From Rahnella sikkimica (lineage in GTDB: Bacteria; Pseudomonadota; Gammaproteobacteria; Enterobacterales; Enterobacteriaceae): 64,000 bases of DNA. The stretch is from positions 4,526,001 to 4,590,000 of the forward strand of contig NZ_CP019062.1 in NCBI RefSeq assembly GCF_002951615.1, given 5' to 3'. The translations under genes and the position numbers were made by a program. This document shows positions 37,791 to 46,612 of the stretch, piece after piece (positions within the stretch are counted from its first letter, which is position 1; each line of letters begins with the position of its first letter). The notes beneath the pieces are model-generated. The model was not told the origin of the DNA. It was given only the letters and a program-made list of their open reading frames with translations, and ran no database searches.

Positions 37791-38012
37791 TTAGCGTTTC
37801 ATGACCTGGCTGACGTTATCGTTGTTGATCTGACGTTGATTACCCTGTTCATCGGTGTAACTGAGCAGACCGGTAGATTTATCCAGCTCCGGTTTACCGT
37901 CGGTCAGGATCATATTGCCGTCTTTGGTGGAAATCACGTAGTCACTGGCGCAGCCCGCGAGGCCAATAACCAGAAGCACTGCGCTGGTCAGCATTAACGT
38001 TTTCTTCATCAT
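37791..38012 (-). CDS. ygdR: Small DUF903 lipoprotein YgdR
   Basis: The 73-residue product has a lipobox LAGC and the DUF903 domain [39 protein letters not shown]. It is paralogous to the YgdI encoded at 58294-58518. Its place between tas and mutH matches E. coli, although ygdQ is missing. Function is unknown; it should be an outer-membrane lipoprotein. Confidence 0.92.
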   Translation of the reverse strand: MMKKTLMLTSAVLLVIGLAGCASDYVISTKDGNMILTDGKPELDKSTGLLSYTDEQGNQRQINNDNVSQVMKR

Positions 38013-38133
38013 TGTTGTTATTCCTTTGTTTACGTCGAAGATTTTGAGTCACGGAAAATGATCTACAGTCTAGCGTAGCAAAAGGAATCAAAAGTGGCAG
38101 AAAAGGTGTGTGAAATTTTATAAATTTCGGTAA

Positions 38134-38820
38134 TCAAAGCAGAAAGTGGCGCGCCAGCAACGCTGAGGTGAAGCGTTTCTTAAGATAAAAGCCGCGGGGA
38201 AGGGTCAGGATCGGCTGCCCGAATTCGCCGATAGCTTCTGTCAGAGCCTTGCTGTTGGCGGCTTTCGGGCGCAGTTGCAGATATTCACCGTGGCGGGCGG
38301 TAATGCTTTCCACTTTGCCCAGCACGATCAAATCCATCAGCTCTTCCCAGTCCTGACGCAGTTGTTCGTCTTCTTCCTGCGTCGGTTTCCACAGTAAAGG
38401 TGCGCCGACATGCCGGTCAGCCAGTGGGATCTGACGCTCGCCTTCCACGGGGATCCACAAGACGCGGGCCAGTTTGTGTCGAACATGGCTGCTTTCCCAC
38501 GTTACGCCGCTGTTTCCGGTTAAGGGCGCGACGCACACAAAAGTGGTTTCCAGCGGTTTTCCACCGGAATCAACCGGGATCGTTTTCAGCTCAATGCCAA
38601 TGTCTGCAAAATCCTGCTCAGGTTTACTGCCCGCAACGGCCCCGAGATACACTTCCAGCAACATACCGACCCAGCCTTTTTCACGTTTCAAATTCGCCGG
38701 AATAGGCAAACCTGCGTGTGCGGCCAGCTCGCCTAATGTATGACCGGCAAGAGATTGCGCGCGTTGCAGCAGCACGTTTTCATCACGGGGTGGCTGTGTT
38801 GCAGGTAAAGGAATCGACAT
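38134..38820 (-). CDS. mutH: DNA mismatch repair endonuclease MutH
   Basis: From the ATG at 38820 the protein is 228 residues with the catalytic Asp70, Glu77 and Lys79 in [11 protein letters not shown], matching the numbering of E. coli MutH. It nicks the unmethylated strand at hemimethylated GATC sites when recruited by MutL in mismatch repair. Three extra codons upstream (38829) are open but lack a ribosome site. It is divergent from rppH across the DnaA-box region. Confidence 0.95.
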   Translation of the reverse strand: MSIPLPATQPPRDENVLLQRAQSLAGHTLGELAAHAGLPIPANLKREKGWVGMLLEVYLGAVAGSKPEQDFADIGIELKTIPVDSGGKPLETTFVCVAPLTGNSGVTWESSHVRHKLARVLWIPVEGERQIPLADRHVGAPLLWKPTQEEDEQLRQDWEELMDLIVLGKVESITARHGEYLQLRPKAANSKALTEAIGEFGQPILTLPRGFYLKKRFTSALLARHFLL

Positions 38821-39017
38821 AAAAAACAATGCTCATTCAATAGATTAAATTTCGTACTGCTTTTATCCCGCGCAGTGAATAAAAAGTTATACCTGAAGGA
38901 TGGGGGAATAATAGCATGATTTACCTTAGTTTTTTTTCCGCTTTCCTGCGCGTTTTGCGTGCTAAAGAGTAGGTTGATCACCTGTTGAAGGCGACAATGA
39001 ACAGGATCCCCCCCTAG

Positions 39018-39342
39018 TTATCCACAGATTTCTTGGATAACCTTGCCTTTAACCGATCACTGGTTCGATTTACAGGCTTGACGGATAGGGTTTTACCCAA
39101 TTTTTGCCCCGGCAACGTCAACTTTTAGTCGATCGCTGTGGATAAAAACGTCATTGGTCGATCTTTCACCAGATGACTTTTCAATGTGATTTAGTTCTCA
39201 TTTTTGAGCATGGGGTAACATGATATTCTATGGTTAGTTTTATGTTTTTTAAGGATTTTGTTTGATTTGTTTTTTCTCCGAAAAATAAGTTCAAAATAGT
39301 TTTACCCCGCTTACTCTTAAGTTCTTCACATATCTATCCACA
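39018..39342. promoter_or_regulatory. DARS2-like DnaA-box cluster in the mutH-rppH interval
   Basis: A perfect DnaA box TTATCCACA lies at 39018-39026, a close reverse-oriented partner TTGGATAAC at 39033-39041, a perfect reverse box TGTGGATAA at 39137-39145, and a one-mismatch CTATCCACA at 39334-39342. The rest of the 690-bp interval is AT-rich and non-coding. In E. coli the DnaA-reactivating site DARS2, which converts ADP-DnaA to ATP-DnaA, lies next to mutH, so position and boxes agree. IHF and Fis sites were not resolved. The rppH promoter must also lie in the right part. Confidence 0.65.
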
Positions 39343-39513
39343 GAAAAAGTGAATAAAATCGGGATGATTTCTAAAATCTGTTTATAACTTTGGTCATAAC
39401 TGTGAGTTATCCCATTTTTATTCATGCCAATCGGCGTTAACCAGTGGTTTACCGCCTGTTGGTAGTATGAAACAATCAGAACATCTATGAGTTTAAGCTA
39501 TTGAGGTAGTCCG

Positions 39514-40041
39514 GTGATCGATGATGATGGCTACCGCCCGAATGTTGGTATCGTAATCTGTGACAAGCAGGGTCAGGTGTTATGGGCCAGACGATACGGT
39601 CAGCACTCCTGGCAGTTTCCACAGGGGGGAATCAACCCCGGTGAAACCGCTGAGCAGGCCATGTACCGCGAGCTGTTTGAGGAAGTGGGGCTTGGCCGTA
39701 AAGATGTACGTATTCTGGCTTCGACCCGTAACTGGTTACGTTATAAATTGCCAAAACGTTTGGTGCGTTGGGACACAAAGCCGGTTTGTATCGGCCAAAA
39801 GCAAAAATGGTTCTTGCTGCAACTGATGTGTAACGATGCGGATATCAATATGCAGCGCAGCAGCACGCCTGAATTTGATGGCTGGCGTTGGGTGAGTTTC
39901 TGGTATCCGGTTCGTCAGGTGGTGTCATTTAAACGTGATGTCTACCGTCGTGTAATGAAGGAGTTTTCAGCCAACATTATGCCGATGCAGGAAGTCTCCC
40001 TTCCAAAGACATCACCCGCTTATCGTCGTAAAAGAGGCTAA
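39514..40041 (+). CDS. rppH: RNA pyrophosphohydrolase RppH
   Basis: The 175-residue Nudix hydrolase starts with GTG and reads [27 protein letters not shown]. The Nudix box is [20 protein letters not shown] followed by VGL. It removes pyrophosphate from the 5' end of mRNA, opening it to RNase E decay. It is followed after 11 bp by ptsP, as in E. coli. Confidence 0.96.
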   Translation: MIDDDGYRPNVGIVICDKQGQVLWARRYGQHSWQFPQGGINPGETAEQAMYRELFEEVGLGRKDVRILASTRNWLRYKLPKRLVRWDTKPVCIGQKQKWFLLQLMCNDADINMQRSSTPEFDGWRWVSFWYPVRQVVSFKRDVYRRVMKEFSANIMPMQEVSLPKTSPAYRRKRG

Positions 40042-40052
40042 GTCACGAAGAA

Positions 40053-42299
40053 ATGCTCACGCGTTTGCGAGAAATTGTTGAAAAGGTAGCAATGGCGTCC
40101 AGCCTGAACGATGCGCTGGACGTACTGGTCAACGAAACCTGCCTGGCGATGGACACTGAAGTGTGTTCAGTCTATCTCGCTGACAATGACCGCCGTTGTT
40201 ACTATCTGATGGCGACGCGGGGTTTGAAAAAACCTCGCGGGCGTACTATTACCCTGGCATTTGATCAGGGGATCGTGGGTCTGGTCGGGCGTCTGGCTGA
40301 ACCCATCAACCTTGCCGACGCGCAGAGCCACCCAAGTTTCAAATATATTCCCGCCGTCAAAGAAGATCTTTTCCGATCTTTCTTAGGCGTGCCGATCATT
40401 CACCGTCGTCAGTTGCTGGGCGTGCTGGTTATTCAGCAGCGCGAGCATCGTCAGTTTGATGAAAGTGAAGAATCCTTTATGGTCACGCTGGCCACGCAAC
40501 TGGCGGCGATCCTTTCTCAGGCACAACTCAATGTGCTTTACGGGCGTTTTCGTCAGACCCGCGTTCGCGCACTGGCTGCATCGCCCGGTGTGGCGATTGG
40601 CATTGGCTGGCAGGACAGCTCGCAGCCCTCGCTCGAACATGTCTACATGGCGTCCACGCTGGATACCGTTCGTGAACGCGAGCGGCTGACCCGTGCGCTG
40701 GAAGATGCTGGCGCTGAATTCCGCCGTTTCAGTAAACGCTTTACGGCCAGCGCGCAGAAAGAAAGCGCGGCGATTTTCGACCTCTATTCCCACTTACTCA
40801 ATGATGCGCGCCTCAAGCGCGAGCTTTTTGCGCAGATTGATCAGGGCGCAGTGGCGGAATGGGCGGTCAAAAAGGTTGTTGAAGAATTTGCCGCACAGTT
40901 TGCCAGCCTGCAGGATACCTACCTGCGTGAGCGCGGCAGCGATTTACGCGCACTCGGCCAGCGGTTGGTGTTTCATCTCGACGATACCATTCAGGGCAAT
41001 ACTCAGTGGCCGGAACGTTTCATTCTGGTCGCCGATGAACTGACTGCAACATTGCTTGCGGAAGTTCCGCAAGACCGGCTGGCGGGCGTCGTCGTCCGTG
41101 ACGGCGCAGCGAACTCGCACGCGGCGATCTTAGTCCGTGCGATGGGTGTCCCGACCATTATGGGTGCGGACATACAGCCTGCGTTGCTGAGCCAGCGTCA
41201 GCTGATTGTTGATGGTTACCGTGGCGAACTGCTGATTGACCCGGAAGCGGTGCTGGTTACCGAATACAAACGGCTGATCAGCGAAGAAATGGAGCTGAGC
41301 CAGAAAGCCGAAGATGATGTTGAGCAACCGGCAGCGCTGAAAAGTGGTGAGCGGGTGCAGATAATGCTCAACGCCGGGCTGAGTGCCGATCACGAAAAAC
41401 TGTTTGGCAGCCGCGTTGACGGTGTCGGGCTATATCGCACAGAAATTCCGTTCATGCTGCAAAGCGGCTTCCCTTCTGAAGAAGAGCAGGTTGCGCAGTA
41501 TCAGGGCATGTTGCAGCTCTTTCCGCAAAAATCGGTCACGCTGCGCACGCTGGATATCGGTTCTGACAAACAATTGCCGTATATGCCGATCAGCGAAGAA
41601 AACCCGTGTCTGGGCTGGCGTGGTATCCGTATCACGCTCGATCAGCCCGAGATTTTCCTGATTCAGGTTCGTGCCATGCTGCGTGCCAATGCGGCTACCG
41701 GCAATCTCGGCATTCTGTTGCCGATGGTCACCAGCCTCGAAGAAATTGACGAAGCCCGTCGGCTCATTGATCGCGCCGGTCGCGAAGTCGAAGAACAGTT
41801 AGGTTATGAACTGCCGCCTACGCGTCTGGGCGTGATGATTGAAGTGCCTTCAATGATCTTCATGCTCCCGGCGCTGGTCGGAAGAGTGGAATTTATCTCG
41901 GTGGGGACTAACGATTTAACGCAATATTTGCTGGCGGTTGACCGCAACAATACCCGTGTTGCCGGGCTTTACGACAGCCTGCATCCGGCAATGTTGCGCG
42001 TGCTTAAACAGATTGTCACCACTGCGGAAACTGCCGGGCTGGATGTCAGTTTATGTGGCGAAATGGCCGGTGATCCGATGGGCGCGCTGCTGCTGACCGG
42101 CATGGGGTTCCGCAATCTCAGCATGAACGGGCGCAGCGTGGCCCGTATAAAATACCTGCTTCGCCGCATTGAATTACACGATGCCGAAGAGCTGGCCAGC
42201 CGCGTTCTACAGGCGCATTTCACCACAGATGTGCGCCATATGACGGCGGCATTTATGGAACGACGCGGTCTGGGCGGCCTGATCCGCGGCGGTAAATAA
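40053..42299 (+). CDS. ptsP: Enzyme I of nitrogen PTS
   Basis: The 748-residue protein has an N-terminal GAF domain (about 1-150) and the PEP-utilising enzyme I modules. The phospho-histidine is His356 in DGAANSHAAILVRAMG, the same number as in E. coli. The PEP-binding end has SVGTNDLTQYLLAVDRNN and SLCGEMAGDP. It starts the PTS-Ntr phosphate relay to NPr and IIA-Ntr, which adjusts potassium uptake and stress responses. It shares an operon with rppH. Confidence 0.96.
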   Translation: MLTRLREIVEKVAMASSLNDALDVLVNETCLAMDTEVCSVYLADNDRRCYYLMATRGLKKPRGRTITLAFDQGIVGLVGRLAEPINLADAQSHPSFKYIPAVKEDLFRSFLGVPIIHRRQLLGVLVIQQREHRQFDESEESFMVTLATQLAAILSQAQLNVLYGRFRQTRVRALAASPGVAIGIGWQDSSQPSLEHVYMASTLDTVRERERLTRALEDAGAEFRRFSKRFTASAQKESAAIFDLYSHLLNDARLKRELFAQIDQGAVAEWAVKKVVEEFAAQFASLQDTYLRERGSDLRALGQRLVFHLDDTIQGNTQWPERFILVADELTATLLAEVPQDRLAGVVVRDGAANSHAAILVRAMGVPTIMGADIQPALLSQRQLIVDGYRGELLIDPEAVLVTEYKRLISEEMELSQKAEDDVEQPAALKSGERVQIMLNAGLSADHEKLFGSRVDGVGLYRTEIPFMLQSGFPSEEEQVAQYQGMLQLFPQKSVTLRTLDIGSDKQLPYMPISEENPCLGWRGIRITLDQPEIFLIQVRAMLRANAATGNLGILLPMVTSLEEIDEARRLIDRAGREVEEQLGYELPPTRLGVMIEVPSMIFMLPALVGRVEFISVGTNDLTQYLLAVDRNNTRVAGLYDSLHPAMLRVLKQIVTTAETAGLDVSLCGEMAGDPMGALLLTGMGFRNLSMNGRSVARIKYLLRRIELHDAEELASRVLQAHFTTDVRHMTAAFMERRGLGGLIRGGK

Positions 42300-42303
42300 A
42301 TAC

Positions 42304-42328
42304 CTTACGCGGTACGCTCTGCCGCGTA
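42304..42328 (+). terminator. Hairpin after ptsP
   Basis: TTACGCGG/CCGCGTAA arms with a 9-nt loop lie 5 bp after the ptsP stop. No strong T-run follows. Confidence 0.55.
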
Positions 42329-42481
42329 ACTTCTGCTTTGACCGTATTTCTGCGCACAATGAGAAGATTTTTTACAGAACTTTTCCAGCGGCTTAGCCCC
42401 GGAAAACCTCCCGGCTATGCTACTATTCGCTCCCTGCTGGCCCTTAACCGGGCGATAATGATAAACAATTTGTGGTGATAG

Positions 42482-43351
42482 ATGAGCAACAGCTATCTGG
42501 CGTTTCCCCAGTTTGACCCGGTGATTTTCTCGATCGGACCGGTATCTCTTCACTGGTACGGACTGATGTATCTGATCGGTTTTGTCTTCGCGATGTGGCT
42601 GGCAGTTCGCCGTGCCAACAAGCCAGGCAGCGGCTGGAACAAAGAGGAAGTAGAGAATTTACTCTATGCCGGTTTCCTCGGTGTGTTCCTCGGTGGTCGT
42701 ATTGGTTATGTCTTCTTCTATAACCTGCCTCTGTTCCTCGACAATCCTCTGTATCTTTTCAAAGTGTGGGACGGCGGTATGTCCTTCCACGGCGGTCTGA
42801 TTGGTGTGATCGTTGTGATGCTTATTTTCGCCCGTCGTACTAAACGTAATTTCTTCCAGGTTGCTGACTTTATTGCTCCGTTGATCCCGTTCGGTCTGGG
42901 TGCCGGACGTCTCGGTAACTTCATTAACGGCGAACTCTGGGGCCGCGTGACCACGGATGTGCCTTGGGCGATGCTGTTCCCCGGCTCCCGTCAGGAAGAT
43001 ATCGCGATTGCCGCCGCTGACCCTAAATGGCAGCCGCTACTGAACCAGTACGGCGTTCTGCCGCGCCATCCTTCACAGCTGTATGAACTGCTGCTTGAAG
43101 GTATCGTGCTGTTCATCATCCTGAACGTCTTTATTCGCAAATCACGCCCGATGGGTGCGGTGTCAGGCCTGTTCCTGATTGGCTACGGCTTATTCCGCAT
43201 CATCGTCGAACATTTCCGCCAGCCGGATGCACAACTGGGGCTGTTCGATGGGGTCATCAGCATGGGGCAGGTTCTGTCCATCCCGATGGTGGTCATTGGC
43301 CTGATTATGATGGTCTGGGCATATCGCCGTCCGCAGAAACAATTGTCGTGA
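42482..43351 (+). CDS. lgt: Prolipoprotein diacylglyceryl transferase
   Basis: The 289-residue membrane enzyme has seven helices and the Lgt signature [14 protein letters not shown]. Other conserved parts are [11 protein letters not shown] and [11 protein letters not shown]. It transfers diacylglycerol from phosphatidylglycerol to the lipobox cysteine of prolipoproteins, the first step of lipoprotein maturation. It is followed after 6 bp by thyA, as in E. coli. Confidence 0.97.
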   Translation: MSNSYLAFPQFDPVIFSIGPVSLHWYGLMYLIGFVFAMWLAVRRANKPGSGWNKEEVENLLYAGFLGVFLGGRIGYVFFYNLPLFLDNPLYLFKVWDGGMSFHGGLIGVIVVMLIFARRTKRNFFQVADFIAPLIPFGLGAGRLGNFINGELWGRVTTDVPWAMLFPGSRQEDIAIAAADPKWQPLLNQYGVLPRHPSQLYELLLEGIVLFIILNVFIRKSRPMGAVSGLFLIGYGLFRIIVEHFRQPDAQLGLFDGVISMGQVLSIPMVVIGLIMMVWAYRRPQKQLS

Positions 43352-43357
43352 GGTAAC

Positions 43358-44152
43358 ATGAAACAGTATCTGGATTTAATGCAGAAAGTGCTCGATGAGG
43401 GCACCCCTAAAGCCGACCGTACCGGGACTGGCACGTTGTCGATTTTTGGTCATCAGATGCGTTTCAATTTGCAGGAAGGCTTCCCGCTGGTCACCACGAA
43501 AAAATGCCATTTGCGCTCGATCATTCATGAACTTCTGTGGTTCCTGAAAGGCGAAACCAATATCGCCTATCTGCGTGAAAACAACGTCAGCATCTGGGAC
43601 GAGTGGGCAGATGAAAACGGCGACCTCGGCCCGGTGTACGGCAAACAGTGGCGTGCGTGGGGGGCTGCTGATGGCACGCAAATCGATCAGTTGTCGAATG
43701 TGATTAAGCAACTGAAACAGGACCCGAATTCCCGCCGTATTATTGTTTCCGCCTGGAACGTGGGTGAGCTGGATCAGATGGCGCTGGCTCCTTGCCATGC
43801 CTTCTTCCAGTTCTATGTGGCTGACGGTAAATTGTCCTGCCAGCTGTATCAGCGCTCGTGCGATATCTTCCTCGGCTTGCCGTTTAATATTGCCAGCTAT
43901 GCACTGCTGGTTCACATGATGGCGCAACAGTGCGACCTGCAAGTGGGCGATTTTGTCTGGACCGGTGGCGATACCCATCTGTACAGCAACCACATGGAAC
44001 AGACGCATTTGCAACTGAGCCGTGAACCACGTGCATTGCCGAAACTGATCATCAAGCGCAAACCTGCCTCCCTGTTTGATTACAACTTCGAAGATTTCGA
44101 GATTGAAGGGTACGATCCGCACCCGGCAATCAAAGCGCCCGTCGCTATCTGA
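43358..44152 (+). CDS. thyA: Thymidylate synthase
   Basis: The 264-residue protein has exactly the E. coli length. The nucleophile is Cys146 in [12 protein letters not shown], and [19 protein letters not shown] is the dUMP-binding region. It methylates dUMP to dTMP with methylene-tetrahydrofolate. It is cotranscribed with lgt. Confidence 0.97.
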   Translation: MKQYLDLMQKVLDEGTPKADRTGTGTLSIFGHQMRFNLQEGFPLVTTKKCHLRSIIHELLWFLKGETNIAYLRENNVSIWDEWADENGDLGPVYGKQWRAWGAADGTQIDQLSNVIKQLKQDPNSRRIIVSAWNVGELDQMALAPCHAFFQFYVADGKLSCQLYQRSCDIFLGLPFNIASYALLVHMMAQQCDLQVGDFVWTGGDTHLYSNHMEQTHLQLSREPRALPKLIIKRKPASLFDYNFEDFEIEGYDPHPAIKAPVAI

Positions 44153-44166
44153 CCCTTCGTTGTTCG

Positions 44167-44190
44167 CCGCCTGTCACTCTGGTCAGGCGG
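44167..44190 (+). terminator. Hairpin after thyA
   Basis: CCGCCTG/CAGGCGG arms lie 14 bp after the thyA stop. A T-rich stretch follows loosely. Confidence 0.55.
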
Positions 44191-44402
44191 CCACTTCTCT
44201 TTAACGCCTTTCTCCCTGCTGCCATACGTTTTACACCTTTCCCTGACGATTTCAGCCCCGGTTTCGCACTCCTTTTCATTCCTGCGAGACACCGCGCAAC
44301 GTTTTTGCCATGTGCGCTTTGTTGCACATATTGTTCCCGAGACGTGCCGGAAAAATGCGTTTTGCCTGTGGCGGTAAAAAGTTAAATGCCTAACCTGACC
44401 GC

Positions 44403-44897
44403 ATGAAAACAACGCAACGGACAGGAGAACAGGGAATGTCGCTGATAGAAATGATGGTCGTAGTCATCATCGTGGCGATGTGCGCACTCTGGGGGATGCA
44501 CAGCTGGCGTGGATATCAGCAGGCGCTGAAACTTGAGCAGCATGCTCAGCGGCTGCGTCTGTACCTCTACGGCGTGCAGACCGAAGCCAATAACCACAAC
44601 CGTTCCGCCGTGCTATGGGTCATGAGCGGAACGGGTGGTTGCGTGGGAACCGGGCTGCGTTCTGTGGACTGCACTGCCGCCGGAGGCAAGGTGTTTGTCG
44701 TTAATGACCCGGAAATTGAATTGCTCGATTTTTCAGATAACGCGACGGGATTTTACGGGCTGAGAAATTCGGCCATGCCGGGACATCTCACACTGAAAAA
44801 TGCGGCGGGCAGTCTGCGGCTCGTTCTTTCTGCGCGCGGAAGATTGCGGGTATGCAGTGAACATCAGTCTTTACTGGGGATTGCGTCATGTCAGTAA
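44403..44897 (+). CDS. ppdA: Prepilin-like protein PpdA
   Basis: The 164-residue protein has a type IV prepilin leader cut at Gly11/Met12 (QGMSLIEMMVVVIIV, with the conserved Glu at +5) and a disulfide-prone C-terminal domain. Minor pseudopilins of this set prime assembly of type IV pilus-like fibres. It opens the operon ppdA-ppdB-ygdB-ppdC, which in E. coli continues into recC. The next gene overlaps it by 10 bp. Confidence 0.92.
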   Translation: MKTTQRTGEQGMSLIEMMVVVIIVAMCALWGMHSWRGYQQALKLEQHAQRLRLYLYGVQTEANNHNRSAVLWVMSGTGGCVGTGLRSVDCTAAGGKVFVVNDPEIELLDFSDNATGFYGLRNSAMPGHLTLKNAAGSLRLVLSARGRLRVCSEHQSLLGIASCQ

Positions 44898-45475
44898 TCT
44901 CGCGAAACAGCCTCGGATTCACATTGCCGGAAGTGATGATGGCGATGGGGTTAGGCAGCATGCTGATGCTTAGTGCGGCACAAATCTACCCGATGATGCG
45001 TCAGAGAAGTCAAAGCCTTGGCAGGCATTATCAGCTCGATCAGCTTCTGCGGCAGACGACGTTTACAATGGAGAAAGATCTGCGCCGTGCAGGGTTTTGC
45101 AACGGCAGTTGCGAGGGAAAGTCCGTCATCATCGGGAATGCCGCTGGGGAGGCCGCGGGTTCCTGTGTGATCGCAATTTACGACCTGAACCGTAACGGGA
45201 AATGGGAAAAACCCGGTACGGCAGAATCTGAATATTTTGGCTATCGCCTGCGTCAGGGGGGAATTGAAATTCAACGCGGAGCGGCTGATTGCAGTGGCTC
45301 CGGCTGGGAAAAGCTGCTCGATCCTGCGGAGGTTAGTGTGACAAAGTTTAACGTCACTGAGCAAACCGGCGGATCTGACGGTCATTTATTTTCCCTTCAG
45401 CTGGAAGCCCGCTGGAGTAAAAATCCTTTTATTCATCAGCAGGTCAGCGCGCTGGTTGCGGGGCATAACCTGTGA
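44888..45475 (+). CDS. ppdB: Prepilin-like protein PpdB
   Basis: The 195-residue protein has the prepilin cleavage site Gly10/Phe11 in GFTLPEVMMAMGLGSMLML. A globular part with several cysteines (FCNGSCEGKS) follows. It resembles PilW/GspJ-type minor pseudopilins. It overlaps both neighbouring genes, indicating translational coupling. Confidence 0.92.
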   Translation: MSVISRNSLGFTLPEVMMAMGLGSMLMLSAAQIYPMMRQRSQSLGRHYQLDQLLRQTTFTMEKDLRRAGFCNGSCEGKSVIIGNAAGEAAGSCVIAIYDLNRNGKWEKPGTAESEYFGYRLRQGGIEIQRGAADCSGSGWEKLLDPAEVSVTKFNVTEQTGGSDGHLFSLQLEARWSKNPFIHQQVSALVAGHNL

Positions 45476-45960
45476 AGGCGGTAGTGAATTTTACCGGTGC
45501 GGAACGCCAGCGCGGCAGCGCCATTATATTGAGCGTTATGGTGATGATGGGGCTGGGGCTTATTGCCCTTAACTCATTACAGCAGCAACTTTCGGCCGGG
45601 CTGGCGCTAACTTCCAGCCAGCACCGGTTTGTTATTGCCTGGGAAAATGCTTCCACAGCATTAGCCTGGGGAGCTCAGTATAACGGGAAGGTTTTCACCG
45701 GTTCTGACTGGCAGTGCCAGGCTGTGCCCGCAGGGTTGGTGCTTTCAGGGCAAGGCCGGGTCTGTGTGCGCCCGTCACTGCGCCCGGATGTGTTTCTGCT
45801 GCGCGGGGAAGGGGAAGGGGTGGAGGGCAGTGAGCCCGTGATGCAGTTTCAGCAGGCCAGTGGCAAAAAACAGGCTGACGGCACGATGGTTTTTATTCCG
45901 CTGAAACAAGGATGGCTGGATTTTTGCCCTGAAACTAACGAGCTAATATGTAATGGGTGA
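45472..45960 (+). CDS. ygdB: YgdB, PilX-like minor pseudopilin (DUF2509)
   Basis: The GTG start overlaps the ppdB stop. The 162-residue protein has a basic leader, then GSAIILSVMVMMGLGLIALNSLQQQL, a PilX/GspK-like N-terminal helix without the Glu at +5. Such subunits cap or prime the fibre tip. It is the third gene of the pseudopilin operon and overlaps ppdC by 8 bp. Confidence 0.9.
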   Translation: MKAVVNFTGAERQRGSAIILSVMVMMGLGLIALNSLQQQLSAGLALTSSQHRFVIAWENASTALAWGAQYNGKVFTGSDWQCQAVPAGLVLSGQGRVCVRPSLRPDVFLLRGEGEGVEGSEPVMQFQQASGKKQADGTMVFIPLKQGWLDFCPETNELICNG

Positions 45961-46309
45961 TGTACCGGGGACAGATGAAATTTCACAGAAGGGTTTCAGT
46001 CTGCCCGAAGCTCTGATTGCCGCATTTTTGCTGTCAGTTTCTATTTTAGGGCTGCTCAATTATTACCAGTCACTGACGTATGGGTTTATGCGTCAGTGGC
46101 AGGTGCAACAGGCATGGTCTGAGGCGCATTCGCAGCTGGAAGCTTACGCAGCAACAGGGCGGAGCCACGAAACCGTCATGAAAGGCTGGGAATATCAGCT
46201 GTCGGAGATTTCTGCAGGGCAATCGTGCCAACGGGTCAATGTGGTTATACGGTCACCGGCAAAATATCAGGCAATTTTGCAGCGGTTAATCTGCAAATCA
46301 GGCGGCTAA
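45953..46309 (+). CDS. ppdC: Prepilin-like protein PpdC
   Basis: The 118-residue protein carries a prepilin site Gly14/Phe15 in KGFSLPEALIAAFLLSVSILG and a short C-terminal domain with two cysteines. It is the last of four pseudopilin genes. In E. coli the next gene of this operon is recC; here the coding series ends and no recC follows. Confidence 0.92.
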   Translation: MGDVPGTDEISQKGFSLPEALIAAFLLSVSILGLLNYYQSLTYGFMRQWQVQQAWSEAHSQLEAYAATGRSHETVMKGWEYQLSEISAGQSCQRVNVVIRSPAKYQAILQRLICKSGG

Positions 46310-46612
46310 ATGGCAGCAGAACAGCTTCAGAATAAGTCGTTAAAATACCCTCAAGCCGCTTGCAATGACAGGCTAACAGCTTAGAGTGGTTTAACAGGGT
46401 GATTTTCCCCTGCAGGAAGATTCAGGTTTGGGAATAAAATGTGACGGAGCTCCTGACTGCCTATCCCGGTTCGATTTTTTGACAACTATCCTGCGTCTGC
46501 GGGGTCTGAGTAGACCTGATAGCAGAAAACAGCAGGTTGAGATCTATCAGTTGTTGAACTGTTTATTTTTAGTGCCCGTGGGGCATATTTACTCGATTGA
46601 GGGAGAGTGGCA
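46310..46612. other. Interval where recC is expected but absent
   Basis: Only 303 bp separate ppdC from ptrA. No frame resembles RecC, not even a start or end fragment; the open 63-codon frame at 46428-46619 has no family resemblance. The stretch should hold the ptrA promoter and perhaps an end for the pseudopilin transcript. A small palindrome GTGCCC/GGGCAT (46572-46585) occurs near the right end. Confidence 0.7.
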
